Notes under the pieces: generated by a model | The model's database searches: none | What the model was told of the DNA's origin: nothing | What the model saw: the letters and a program-made list of their open reading frames with translations, nothing else | Shown here: one piece after another, positions 16,223 to 22,697 of the stretch | How positions within the stretch are numbered: the stretch's first letter is position 1 | Layout of the letters: each line of letters begins with the position of its first letter | Translations under genes and position numbers: made by a program | Source: Nitrososphaerales archaeon | GTDB lineage: Archaea > Thermoproteota > Nitrososphaeria > Nitrososphaerales > CADDZS01 | Assembly (NCBI GenBank): GCA_030041295.1 | Contig: JASHOD010000127.1 | Location: forward strand, 1 to 33,053 | Reading direction: 5' to 3' | DNA length: 33,053 nt

Positions 16223-16335
16223 GTTTAGAGGACAAATGCTTTCCTTTCTCAACCTGAGTCGATATCAACGATCATACAATCCTTCCGGCTAACAAGAAAG
16301 CTCTCGATGCACGCAACAAATTTCTCTATTAAATT

Positions 16336-17220
16336 CTAGCTCAACAGGTTCACGATTGATAAACATCCGATGATAGCTTCTTCAAGACGCACTGTCGCCG
16401 TGTTTTGAAAGGGAAAGAAGTTAAGATACATGGCTTTGGGAAAATCTCTAACAGCTGCATGGTCCTGTTTCAACATGAAATCCACGCCGGCTTCCGGAGA
16501 TCCAAAACAAAGCAACAACCTGTCCGCCGCTCTTGATCTTGATTTCAATTCTTCCCAGTTTTCTGCTATGTTCTGACCTAGTCTACTTGTAAGAATCAGA
16601 AACGGAAAACTTGAGCTTCGGAGAAAACGTGTCAGACTAGGAGCGCGGCGCACCTCATAGCCCCAGAAGGCATCCTGAGGAGGATTCGCAGTCTTTGCGG
16701 TCAAGGGTGAACCAGAAACAATTTCGACCGTAATTCGTTGCCCGGGTTGCCCATGTCCATCAAAAATGGCCGGTTCCCTTAATCCAACGTCCGCCACGAG
16801 TTTTCCATTTTGCATGAATAGGACAGCTTCTCTCACATCGCCCTGAACTATTTTAGATTCTTTGACATGATGGGGGATCTTGAGTGGAGGAAGAATGCCC
16901 GCGTATTCTAGCTCAGACTTTCGACTGATCAGGCGCTTTCTAAGATACTGGGGAGTTTCCATATACTCGAAGATTTCTTTCGCCGTCTCGTAATCCCGGT
17001 CAAAGTCTCGACTCGCGTCGCGGTAAATGTAAATTCTCTCGACGCCGAAAATGGCAGCAGCTCGAGCTATTTGCCCAGCTTTAACCGTCTTTCCTCTTAG
17101 TGTATCTTCATCACTAAACAAAGAGTCAGGGACTGCAATTGAACAAATGGGATTGCGATGCATTGAAAATGATAGACACTCAAATCTTAGAGTCAGCAAC
17201 TCTAAAAAGCTAAGCTCCAT
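16336..17220 (-). CDS. SPOUT-superfamily RNA methyltransferase (DUF171/COG2106 family)
   Basis: Probable SAM-dependent RNA methyltransferase of the family that includes eukaryotic SPOUT1. The family core begins near residue 24 (PICSIAVPDSLFSDEDTLRGKT) split by a short loop. It continues KAGQIARAAAIFGVERIYIYRD, then a YLRKRLISRKSELEYAGILPPL segment. A beta-rich insert with VADVGLREPAIFDG follows, then a knot-like C-terminal part (FPFLILTSRLGQNIAENWEE, ending FLNFFPFQNTATVRLEEAI-like). The first ATG (17220) adds 19 residues before ATG 17163, and I cannot decide between them. A TATA-like element about 27 bases before 17220 would suit a leaderless mRNA from that start. This gene directly before L3 is common in archaea. 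Confidence 0.85.
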   Translation of the reverse strand: MELSFLELLTLRFECLSFSMHRNPICSIAVPDSLFSDEDTLRGKTVKAGQIARAAAIFGVERIYIYRDASRDFDRDYETAKEIFEYMETPQYLRKRLISRKSELEYAGILPPLKIPHHVKESKIVQGDVREAVLFMQNGKLVADVGLREPAIFDGHGQPGQRITVEIVSGSPLTAKTANPPQDAFWGYEVRRAPSLTRFLRSSSFPFLILTSRLGQNIAENWEELKSRSRAADRLLLCFGSPEAGVDFMLKQDHAAVRDFPKAMYLNFFPFQNTATVRLEEAIIGCLSIVNLLS

Positions 17221-17240
17221 TTATCACTGACACGAGCGTT

Positions 17241-17250
17241 CGTATAATCC
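17241..17250. promoter_or_regulatory. TATA-like element between divergent genes
   Basis: The plus strand reads CGTATAATCC and the minus strand GGATTATACG. On the minus strand it lies about 27 bases before ATG 17220 of the SPOUT gene, the spacing of a leaderless promoter. On the plus strand it lies about 22 bases before ATG 17267, slightly close for a leaderless start. One element could serve either or both directions. This is inference from spacing only. Confidence 0.35.
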
Positions 17251-17266
17251 CGTCGCGGTCGTATTC

Positions 17267-17704
17267 ATGAGCTCCGAAGATCAAAGTAAAGAAGAACAAC
17301 AGAATAATTCGGAAGACGATACTACACTCCGAATGCTGAATGCGAAAAAAATGCTAGAGCTCAGGCGCAGAGCAACCTCCGTGTCTAACAAAGTTGCTCC
17401 GGCCCCTAACAAGGGACCGAAGATTTTATCGGACCGCGAATTATTGTTAAAGGCTCTCGTTGACCGTGGTGAGGAGGTGCTTTTGTCGGCAGAATGTAGC
17501 TACCCAAATGAAATGAAACTGTTAATACCGAAACTTTCAGATTTGATTCGAGAGGGCAAAGTCTCGACGATTTCCGGCGGGGAATTGCTACAGTTTCTCC
17601 GGGCAATAGGACTACGTGTGAGCGTAGCCACTTCGATCACAGTTGAAGATCACGGCAAGTTCGTAAGCTTGTCCGATAAAATACGTGAGAGAAACCAAAG
17701 TTAG
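17267..17704 (+). CDS. Small conserved-looking protein, function unknown
   Basis: 145 residues from ATG. I do not recognise the family with confidence. Residues 1-20 are acidic and Gln/Asn-rich. Residues 24-40 look like a basic helix (LNAKKMLELRRRA), similar in style to the start of PDCD5/TFAR19 DNA-binding proteins. After a Pro/Ala linker, residues 55-140 appear to be a compact alpha-helical domain (LLIPKLSDLIREGKV, ISGGELLQFLRAIGLRV) ending in EDHGKFVSLSDKIRE. That last part resembles a helix-turn pattern binding nucleic acid, but this is only an impression. It is divergent from the SPOUT gene and convergent with the PfkB-type kinase, whose stop codon overlaps its own. Confidence 0.75.
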   Translation: MSSEDQSKEEQQNNSEDDTTLRMLNAKKMLELRRRATSVSNKVAPAPNKGPKILSDRELLLKALVDRGEEVLLSAECSYPNEMKLLIPKLSDLIREGKVSTISGGELLQFLRAIGLRVSVATSITVEDHGKFVSLSDKIRERNQS

Positions 17705-18636
17705 GATTCAAGGACCTGCATCCCTTGACTAGCAGCCCGCACCAGTTCGGGATCTAAAATCGCCTTCTCAATTCCGAATTTTTGTACAGCCACATTTCCG
17801 GCAGCTGTTGCTAAAGCTAGGGATTTTCTGATATTATCCGTCCTAGAGAGTTCGGCCGCAAAGACGGCCAGGAAGATATCGCCTGCGCCCGTGGTATCCG
17901 CGACTGGAAGGATGGCGGGTTTGATTTGCCACCTCACTTTGGTGCCCTGGTACAGCTGGATTCTTTCCGAACCTGAGGTAACTATAATGTATTCCACAAA
18001 TTTAGAGAGCTGTCTTATTGACACCGCTAAATCGGCGGAGCCGCTCCAAGCTGAAAGCTCCTCTCTATCTGCTTTTAGATATTCAACGCCGGAAAGGGAT
18101 GATATGTCTAATCCGGTCCTCATCTGCACTTCGCCTCCCTTTGAAAATCTTCTCACAAATCCTTGTGAATCAACGAGAACTGGGTCGAATTCCTTCGAGA
18201 CTCGATCCAGCAATGATAAAGAAAATTCTCCAGCAACAGGGTTTACAACTAGTGCCCTGGAATGAGAATAAACTCTAGAAAATTCCACGTCAAAAAAATC
18301 CGATCTTGAAATATTCCTGCACTTTCGAAGTAGCCACATTTTCCTCGGATCGGTGGTCCTATCGATTCTGAATGAAGTAGTTCTCTCCCCCTTCAGTCGA
18401 AACCTTTCAAAATCGACCCCACCCTTCTCTCGTAGCAGTTGCGAATACGAAATGGGGAAATCGGAGCCGATCTTCGATACAATTTCCGATGTATACCCTA
18501 GGCTTGAAAGGGCTAGGCACGAATAGGAAACGGGCCCTCCGAGGGAAATTCTAGGCTGAAGAAGTTCCCGGGAATCTATAATCTCGTCAATCACGGTATG
18601 CCCCGCAATGAGAACATCCGGAGTTCCCATGTCCAA
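17701..18636 (-). CDS. PfkB/ribokinase-family carbohydrate kinase
   Basis: ATP-dependent kinase of a sugar, nucleoside or polyol; the substrate cannot be read from the sequence. 311 residues from TTG 18636, or 309 from ATG 18630. The N-terminal substrate-binding strand and GG motif (ISLGGPVSYSCLALSSLG, about 30-47) and the C-terminal signature ADTTGAGDIFLAVFAAEL (about 248-265, with the catalytic Asp in GAGD) are intact. VTSGSERIQLY and the ATP-site motif NVAVQKFG fit the family. Inositol-1-phosphate synthase and an archaetidyl-transferase lie 0.4-2.6 kb away, so an inositol-related substrate is conceivable but unproven. The 3' end overlaps the plus-strand gene by four bases. Confidence 0.88.
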   Translation of the reverse strand: MDMGTPDVLIAGHTVIDEIIDSRELLQPRISLGGPVSYSCLALSSLGYTSEIVSKIGSDFPISYSQLLREKGGVDFERFRLKGERTTSFRIDRTTDPRKMWLLRKCRNISRSDFFDVEFSRVYSHSRALVVNPVAGEFSLSLLDRVSKEFDPVLVDSQGFVRRFSKGGEVQMRTGLDISSLSGVEYLKADREELSAWSGSADLAVSIRQLSKFVEYIIVTSGSERIQLYQGTKVRWQIKPAILPVADTTGAGDIFLAVFAAELSRTDNIRKSLALATAAGNVAVQKFGIEKAILDPELVRAASQGMQVLES

Positions 18637-18701
18637 AGATCGAAAAACCTACTCGTTTTCAGCGCGAGAATTTGTGAGAAATATATCCTAACTGTTCGTC
18701 A

Positions 18702-18905
18702 TCATCCAAATCTAGCTCGATCTAGGTCTCTGTCTTTCTTGGTTGCCTTCTTCCAAGCTTTGTAGTGGTCGTGGCAAAGAAATGCCCTTCTATCGGCCGA
18801 AACGCTTAGTCCGCTGTTACCAATTTGATTCCGGCTTATCGAGCGCTCGGCGCTATTCTTGCAACCAGAGACGGAGCAGTTTACCCCCTTGCCAACTTTG
18901 CCCAA
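18702..18905 (-). CDS. Small zinc-finger-like protein, unknown function
   Basis: 67 residues from TTG 18905. Four likely metal ligands are visible: C10, C15, C44 and H47 (NCSVSGCKNS and FLCHDHYKAW). A highly basic C-terminal helix follows (KAWKKATKKDRDLDRARFG). This pattern suggests a zinc-stabilised nucleic-acid or ribosome-associated protein. I know no named family for it. A TATA-like ACTTTAAGG (plus-strand letters, 18937-18945) lies at promoter distance, which supports a real gene with a short leader. It is separate from the upstream plus-strand gene and 65 bases before the kinase. Confidence 0.7.
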   Translation of the reverse strand: MGKVGKGVNCSVSGCKNSAERSISRNQIGNSGLSVSADRRAFLCHDHYKAWKKATKKDRDLDRARFG

Positions 18906-18936
18906 TTAAATCAATGAACCGGCCTGCGAAATTAGA

Positions 18937-18945
18937 ACTTTAAGG
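18937..18945 (-). promoter_or_regulatory. Candidate TATA box of the zinc-protein gene
   Basis: The minus strand reads CCTTAAAGT. Its centre lies about 36 bases before TTG 18905, which predicts a start near 18915 and a leader of roughly 10 bases. Spacing-based inference only. Confidence 0.4.
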
Positions 18946-19061
18946 TTTTGCAAGCATTTTCATAATCGTTTCAAACGGGGCGACATTGAACAATGCAACG
19001 CATAAAGAAGCCAAGAACCGAGTACGTTGTTCAAGCTAAAGAAAGCCAAAATTCTTAGTCG

Positions 19062-19676
19062 ATGCATGAAACCATGGTTCTTAATCAATTAAGGGCTCGC
19101 ATCGCGCCCGTCTTGAGTGCAATCGGACGGGCGTTAGGAGATGCGGGAATAACTCCTAATCTTTTGACCGCGATCAGCTTTGTACTTGCGATAACTGCAG
19201 GATTGCTGTTTGCGATAGAGCCTACCAGCTCATATCTTGCTGCCATCGCAATTCTTTGCTCTGGAGCGCTCGATGTGCTTGACGGTGCGGTCGCAAGAGC
19301 TACAGGAAAAGTGTCAACGTTGGGTTCACTGAACGATTCGACCCTCGATAGGATCTCAGAAGTGGCAATCTACGCTGGCATTGCTTACCAAAGCGGGCAT
19401 TACGCAATTTCTCCAGTTGTAGTTCTTTTAGCTTTGGCTTTTTCTCTGCTCATAAGTTATGCGCGTGCAAAGGGGGAATCGCTGAACATCAAAATGTCCG
19501 GAATAGGAATAGGTGAAAGAGCTGAGCGAATGCTGCTCCTTGTCATATTTGCTCTAATAGGATATGTCTGGATTGGAATTTACATAATACTCGTATTGGC
19601 TGTATTCACTTTCTTACAACGGTATATGTACGTCGCGCGCGCCCTTTCGGAAAGAAAAAAAGTCGAACAGGGTTAG
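19062..19676 (+). CDS. CDP-alcohol phosphatidyltransferase, probably archaetidylinositol-phosphate synthase
   Basis: Integral membrane enzyme transferring the archaetidyl group from CDP-archaeol to an alcohol. 204 residues from ATG 19062; ATG 19074 is an alternative. The full family signature is present: D71, D74, G75, A78, R79, G88, D92 and D96, in the spacing DxxDGxxARx8GxxxDxxxD. About six hydrophobic segments surround it. The clue to the substrate is context: inositol-1-phosphate synthase lies 380 bases away on the other strand, and archaea build archaetidylinositol from L-myo-inositol-1-phosphate. Serine- or glycerol-type transferases share the motif, so the substrate is inference. Confidence 0.85.
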   Translation: MHETMVLNQLRARIAPVLSAIGRALGDAGITPNLLTAISFVLAITAGLLFAIEPTSSYLAAIAILCSGALDVLDGAVARATGKVSTLGSLNDSTLDRISEVAIYAGIAYQSGHYAISPVVVLLALAFSLLISYARAKGESLNIKMSGIGIGERAERMLLLVIFALIGYVWIGIYIILVLAVFTFLQRYMYVARALSERKKVEQG

Positions 19677-19716
19677 ACTTCGCGCATAACCTGCTTCTTA
19701 CCTGCCAGATATGCCT

Positions 19717-19995
19717 CTAATATGACATGCGTCTCTCGTCTTTTGCTCTTACTTTGACCATGCCATAGTGAACAGCGCATGAGACGCAATAATACCTTAT
19801 AGTCTTTGGCGCCGCGATATACGCCCCCGCTGCCCTAAGCTCTCGAGCCAGCATGGGTTCGACCAAGCTCACTCGCGTGGTCATCTTCTTAGCTTTGTCT
19901 CTTGGGATCTCTCTACCACAGTTGCTACACTGAACCGTGTCGGAGCTTCCTTTGCCTCCCTTTGAACGCCCGCGGCTCTTTCGTTTCTTTGTCAT
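19717..19995 (-). CDS. rps26e: Ribosomal protein S26e (eS26)
   Basis: Small-subunit protein at the mRNA exit site, near the anti-Shine-Dalgarno region. It is found in eukaryotes and part of the archaea (mostly TACK lineages). 92 residues from ATG, preceded by GAGGTG. After a basic Arg/Lys/Gly tail comes VQCSNCGREIPRDKA, then YYCVSCAVHYGMVKVR. The zinc ligands are C23, C26, C70 and C73. The RVSLVEPMLARELRAAGAYI middle is typical. It stands alone with its own TATA-like element rather than in the main ribosomal train. Confidence 0.95.
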   Translation of the reverse strand: MTKKRKSRGRSKGGKGSSDTVQCSNCGREIPRDKAKKMTTRVSLVEPMLARELRAAGAYIAAPKTIRYYCVSCAVHYGMVKVRAKDERRMSY

Positions 19996-20022
19996 TACAA
20001 CACCTCAGTGCTAATTCCTAGG

Positions 20023-20030
20023 CTTTAAAC
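20023..20030 (-). promoter_or_regulatory. Candidate TATA box of rps26e
   Basis: The minus strand reads GTTTAAAG, about 31 bases before the S26e ATG. A GAGGTG ribosome-binding motif lies between. Predicted transcription starts very close to that motif, so the leader would be very short. Confidence 0.4.
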
Positions 20031-20055
20031 TTTGGAGTGAAGAATAAGACATGGC

Positions 20056-21219
20056 TTATCCGTATCTCGCAAAAAATTCTTCGTGCGCCTTCCTAAGCAG
20101 GGCAGGACGCGAGGGCTTCTTGAACCCGTAGTCGCAGATCTCTTGAGGCGAACCATATCTTTTCTGGCTCTTTGCTTTCGAGATGGCCCTTGTTACGTCT
20201 AGCAATATGTTTCCGGCGTTTGCCCCGTCATTCGTACGGAGATAGACATCGATCTTTATGTCGGAATCGAAGAGGGTTTTTGCCTGTATCCAAAAATAGC
20301 TGGTTCTGTTGTTGCCCATATAATCAACGTAGTCTGTTGTGCCCGCAACGGTCTCAAACTTGTAGGGAATCTCTTCGGATATCGATCCTGTCTTTATATC
20401 CCTCTTGTCCAGTTTGATTTCCTCGTTTATTGTATTCAGGGTCTCACTTCCTCCCCCTACGTCAAGCTGGTAACTTTTCTCAATGTGTACTCCCCTGCTA
20501 TTCATGAAATCCAGTATTCCCTTGTGAAAAGCCGTACCTCCGAACTGGCTGAGCAAATCATCACCGACGATTATCAAACCTGCTTTCTCGAATTTTCTTA
20601 CCAGAGCCATGTCTGTAGCGACCGAAGAGGGGGATGCATTCACATAGGAACAGCCTGCCATCAAAGACGCCACTGCGTACTCGTAGCTAGTTTGATGCAT
20701 TCCCGATGGAATCAGGTTCAACACGACATCGGCTTGACAAGCCTTCAAAAGCTGTCCAAAGTCGTCGGACTTCACAGGCGCCCCTGCTATGTGTTTCGGA
20801 ATCTCGTAATTTGCGATTCCAGGTTGCACGACAATGCCGGTTTGACCGACCTCGGAAAATCTAGGGGTTACGTTCGGTTCAGCAAAGATTGCTTCCGAAA
20901 GATCATAGCCTACTTTGCGGGCATCGATGTCGAACGCGCCTACTATCTTGAGAGCTGTTCTCTCGTACCCGCCGATTCTTTCATGCCAAATACCTTTGAC
21001 ATCGCCAGCGTATATCATCTGCACGAAGGCGCTCGCAACATTGCCAACGCCTATGAGCGCGACACGTATCGCCTTTGACTCACGCGGTAGACCTCCCTTC
21101 GAATTTTTTGAGAGTTTGTGTGCTCTCTTTGTAATAACGACGTTCCTATTTCCGGACTTGCGACGCGATGATCGTTTTGATCTATCTATTCTCTTCTTGG
21201 ATTTCTTCGACTTTGCCAA
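20056..21219 (-). CDS. ino1: Inositol-1-phosphate synthase (INO1) with basic N-terminal extension
   Basis: Converts glucose-6-phosphate to myo-inositol-1-phosphate with NAD, the first step toward archaetidylinositol. 387 residues. The NAD-binding motif VALIGVGNVASAF lies at about 52-64. The INO1 segments NLIPSGMHQTSYEYAVASLM, then CSYVNASPSSVATD and GDDLLSQFGGTAFHKGIL are clear. The usual DVGGGSETLNT and central TDYVDYMGNNRTSYFWIQ motifs follow. The first 50 residues form an unusual Lys/Arg/Ser-rich tail. The start is TTG 21219. A TATA-like element about 37 bases upstream leaves almost no leader, so the tail should be translated. The neighbouring phosphatidyltransferase fits the same pathway. 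Confidence 0.92.
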   Translation of the reverse strand: MAKSKKSKKRIDRSKRSSRRKSGNRNVVITKRAHKLSKNSKGGLPRESKAIRVALIGVGNVASAFVQMIYAGDVKGIWHERIGGYERTALKIVGAFDIDARKVGYDLSEAIFAEPNVTPRFSEVGQTGIVVQPGIANYEIPKHIAGAPVKSDDFGQLLKACQADVVLNLIPSGMHQTSYEYAVASLMAGCSYVNASPSSVATDMALVRKFEKAGLIIVGDDLLSQFGGTAFHKGILDFMNSRGVHIEKSYQLDVGGGSETLNTINEEIKLDKRDIKTGSISEEIPYKFETVAGTTDYVDYMGNNRTSYFWIQAKTLFDSDIKIDVYLRTNDGANAGNILLDVTRAISKAKSQKRYGSPQEICDYGFKKPSRPALLRKAHEEFFARYG

Positions 21220-21251
21220 TTGAGCTAAAAGAACCTACGATTACTCTTAGC

Positions 21252-21264
21252 TTAATAAAAAGGG
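21252..21264 (-). promoter_or_regulatory. Candidate TATA box of ino1
   Basis: The minus strand reads CCTTTTTATTAAG. Transcription would start near 21230, about ten bases before the TTG start of ino1. Inference from spacing. Confidence 0.4.
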
Positions 21265-21297
21265 TTGAATAGCGTTTTGATTTCCGAATTGAGGGAT

Positions 21298-21513
21298 CTA
21301 TTCGAAGCGCAGAACAAGAAACGCCGCGCCAACGAAAATCAATAGCCCGCCCATGAAGTAGAATATTGGAACGAGCTCTGGAATCAACGTCGCCCCAGCT
21401 ACGAAATACACGAACAGTCCTCCAATAATAATGCAGATGATAGCCAGTACTCGAAGCATAGCATCAATTCGCTGCTGAGACTTGTGGACCGACTGCGTCA
21501 AAACATCTACCAA
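21298..21513 (-). CDS. Small two-helix membrane protein, unknown function
   Basis: 71 residues from TTG 21513. A short polar N-terminus of about 18 residues is followed by two hydrophobic segments, about 20-42 (VLAIICIIIGGLFVYFVAGA) and 48-69 (PIFYFMGGLLIFVGAAFLVL), joined by a Pro/Glu turn. No known motif. It sits between top6A and ino1 on the same strand, with gaps of 65 and 78 bases. The two-helix pattern and same-strand placement make a real gene likely. The function is unknown. Confidence 0.6.
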   Translation of the reverse strand: MVDVLTQSVHKSQQRIDAMLRVLAIICIIIGGLFVYFVAGATLIPELVPIFYFMGGLLIFVGAAFLVLRFE

Positions 21514-21578
21514 TCCCCTTGTTAGGCTATAAACACTTTATGCGCACTGGCAAGCAGTGCATGCATTCCGTTTGCATA

Positions 21579-22694
21579 CTAGAGTGATTTCGCTTCTTGC
21601 ATCTTTTCCTTTAGGTAATTATCCACGATAAAAGTAAGCCCGTATTTCGAAAAAGCTTCGAGCTCGCTCTTCTTCTTTATCCTTAGGAAGATTTCCAGTT
21701 CCCTTTGCCAAACTCCGCCGGTATATCTGGGATCTTTTTTCAGCTCTTGGGCTCTCTTTATGTCGGCTTCTGTCATAGGATCGGTTGGTAGTTTATATTT
21801 GACAACATCGGATGCCCATACGCCCACCCACTTCGCCGTGGGGACTGTTAGGTCGCGCAAATGCGCGGCGTTAGCCGAACCTGAAATTATTACCATGGCA
21901 ATATGTTCGCCATACACATCTCCGTCGCTCATAATGTAAACTGGCAGGTTGAGCTCCTTGTTCAAGCGCCTGAGCATGTATCTCGTAGACCTGGGGGCCT
22001 GTCCCGCGGTATCAATCAAAATAGCCTTGTATTTTCTGTGGACTTTCTCCTCGACAAACCTTGTAAAAATCCCGCCTTTCTCAACCGCAATAATCATCTC
22101 CGCTGATGTGTCAACGAACTCTGCAGTACTCAGAGAGGGGCCGATGAGATAGCCGTCTGGATGCGAAGAAAGGTTGAGCCTCTGACCTTCGTAGCCCGGA
22201 ACTGTATATTCCACTGTCAGATCTCCAAAGATTGCGCTTCGCTCTTCAGGATAGATCTTTAGTTCCTCTCGAGATCTCGAGAGGACAGCCTCAAGGTCAG
22301 TGATTATTTCATCAGACTCGGCCTGGTCGACGAACTCCATATTGTATGCTTGTGAAGAATAGTAAACATCTCGAAGAGTGCTCGTCTTTCGTTCGTTCAC
22401 AAGTTTATCCGCGAAGAAAGCCAACCACAATAACTGCGTAAAGGGTCTGATGTGTTTTATGTTACCCGAAGATCTCTTGACGTTCGTCTTGCCGAGGATA
22501 TACTGCTTTAGTTTGGAATCGTACACGATGTTGCTGACGGAACGACTAGGGAATGTGAATTGAGGAAACACACCCGAATTTAGGTCGCTATACGCCCTCT
22601 CTCCTAACGATTTCAATTGCGATAGTAATTCCGCTCGTCTGGCGGTTGCCGCCTTTTTTGCGTCCTTCTTGCTCACTGCACTATTACTTGGCAT
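21579..22694 (-). CDS. top6A: DNA topoisomerase VI subunit A (Spo11-like)
   Basis: Catalytic subunit of the type IIB topoisomerase that relaxes supercoils and decatenates DNA. 371 residues from ATG. The active-site Tyr region is TLRDVYYSSQ, with Tyr111-Tyr112. The Toprim domain is seen with ILIDTAGQAPRSTRYMLRRL and the acidic motif SDGDVYGEHI, which binds Mg. The N-terminus of about 30 residues is Lys/Ala-rich. top6B ends only 3 bases before the ATG, so the subunits are translated together from one mRNA. Confidence 0.95.
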   Translation of the reverse strand: MPSNSAVSKKDAKKAATARRAELLSQLKSLGERAYSDLNSGVFPQFTFPSRSVSNIVYDSKLKQYILGKTNVKRSSGNIKHIRPFTQLLWLAFFADKLVNERKTSTLRDVYYSSQAYNMEFVDQAESDEIITDLEAVLSRSREELKIYPEERSAIFGDLTVEYTVPGYEGQRLNLSSHPDGYLIGPSLSTAEFVDTSAEMIIAVEKGGIFTRFVEEKVHRKYKAILIDTAGQAPRSTRYMLRRLNKELNLPVYIMSDGDVYGEHIAMVIISGSANAAHLRDLTVPTAKWVGVWASDVVKYKLPTDPMTEADIKRAQELKKDPRYTGGVWQRELEIFLRIKKKSELEAFSKYGLTFIVDNYLKEKMQEAKSL

Positions 22695-22697
22695 ATA

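Noticed and set aside
16176..16335. Possible RNA gene between L3 and the SPOUT gene
   Set aside because: 160 AT-mixed bases with a TATA-like element but no recognisable fold or conserved RNA; treated as a promoter region.
20485..21078. 197-codon plus-strand frame inside ino1
   Set aside because: The minus-strand INO1 motifs are unmistakable; this frame has no promoter or ribosome-binding site and is Cys/His-rich without order.
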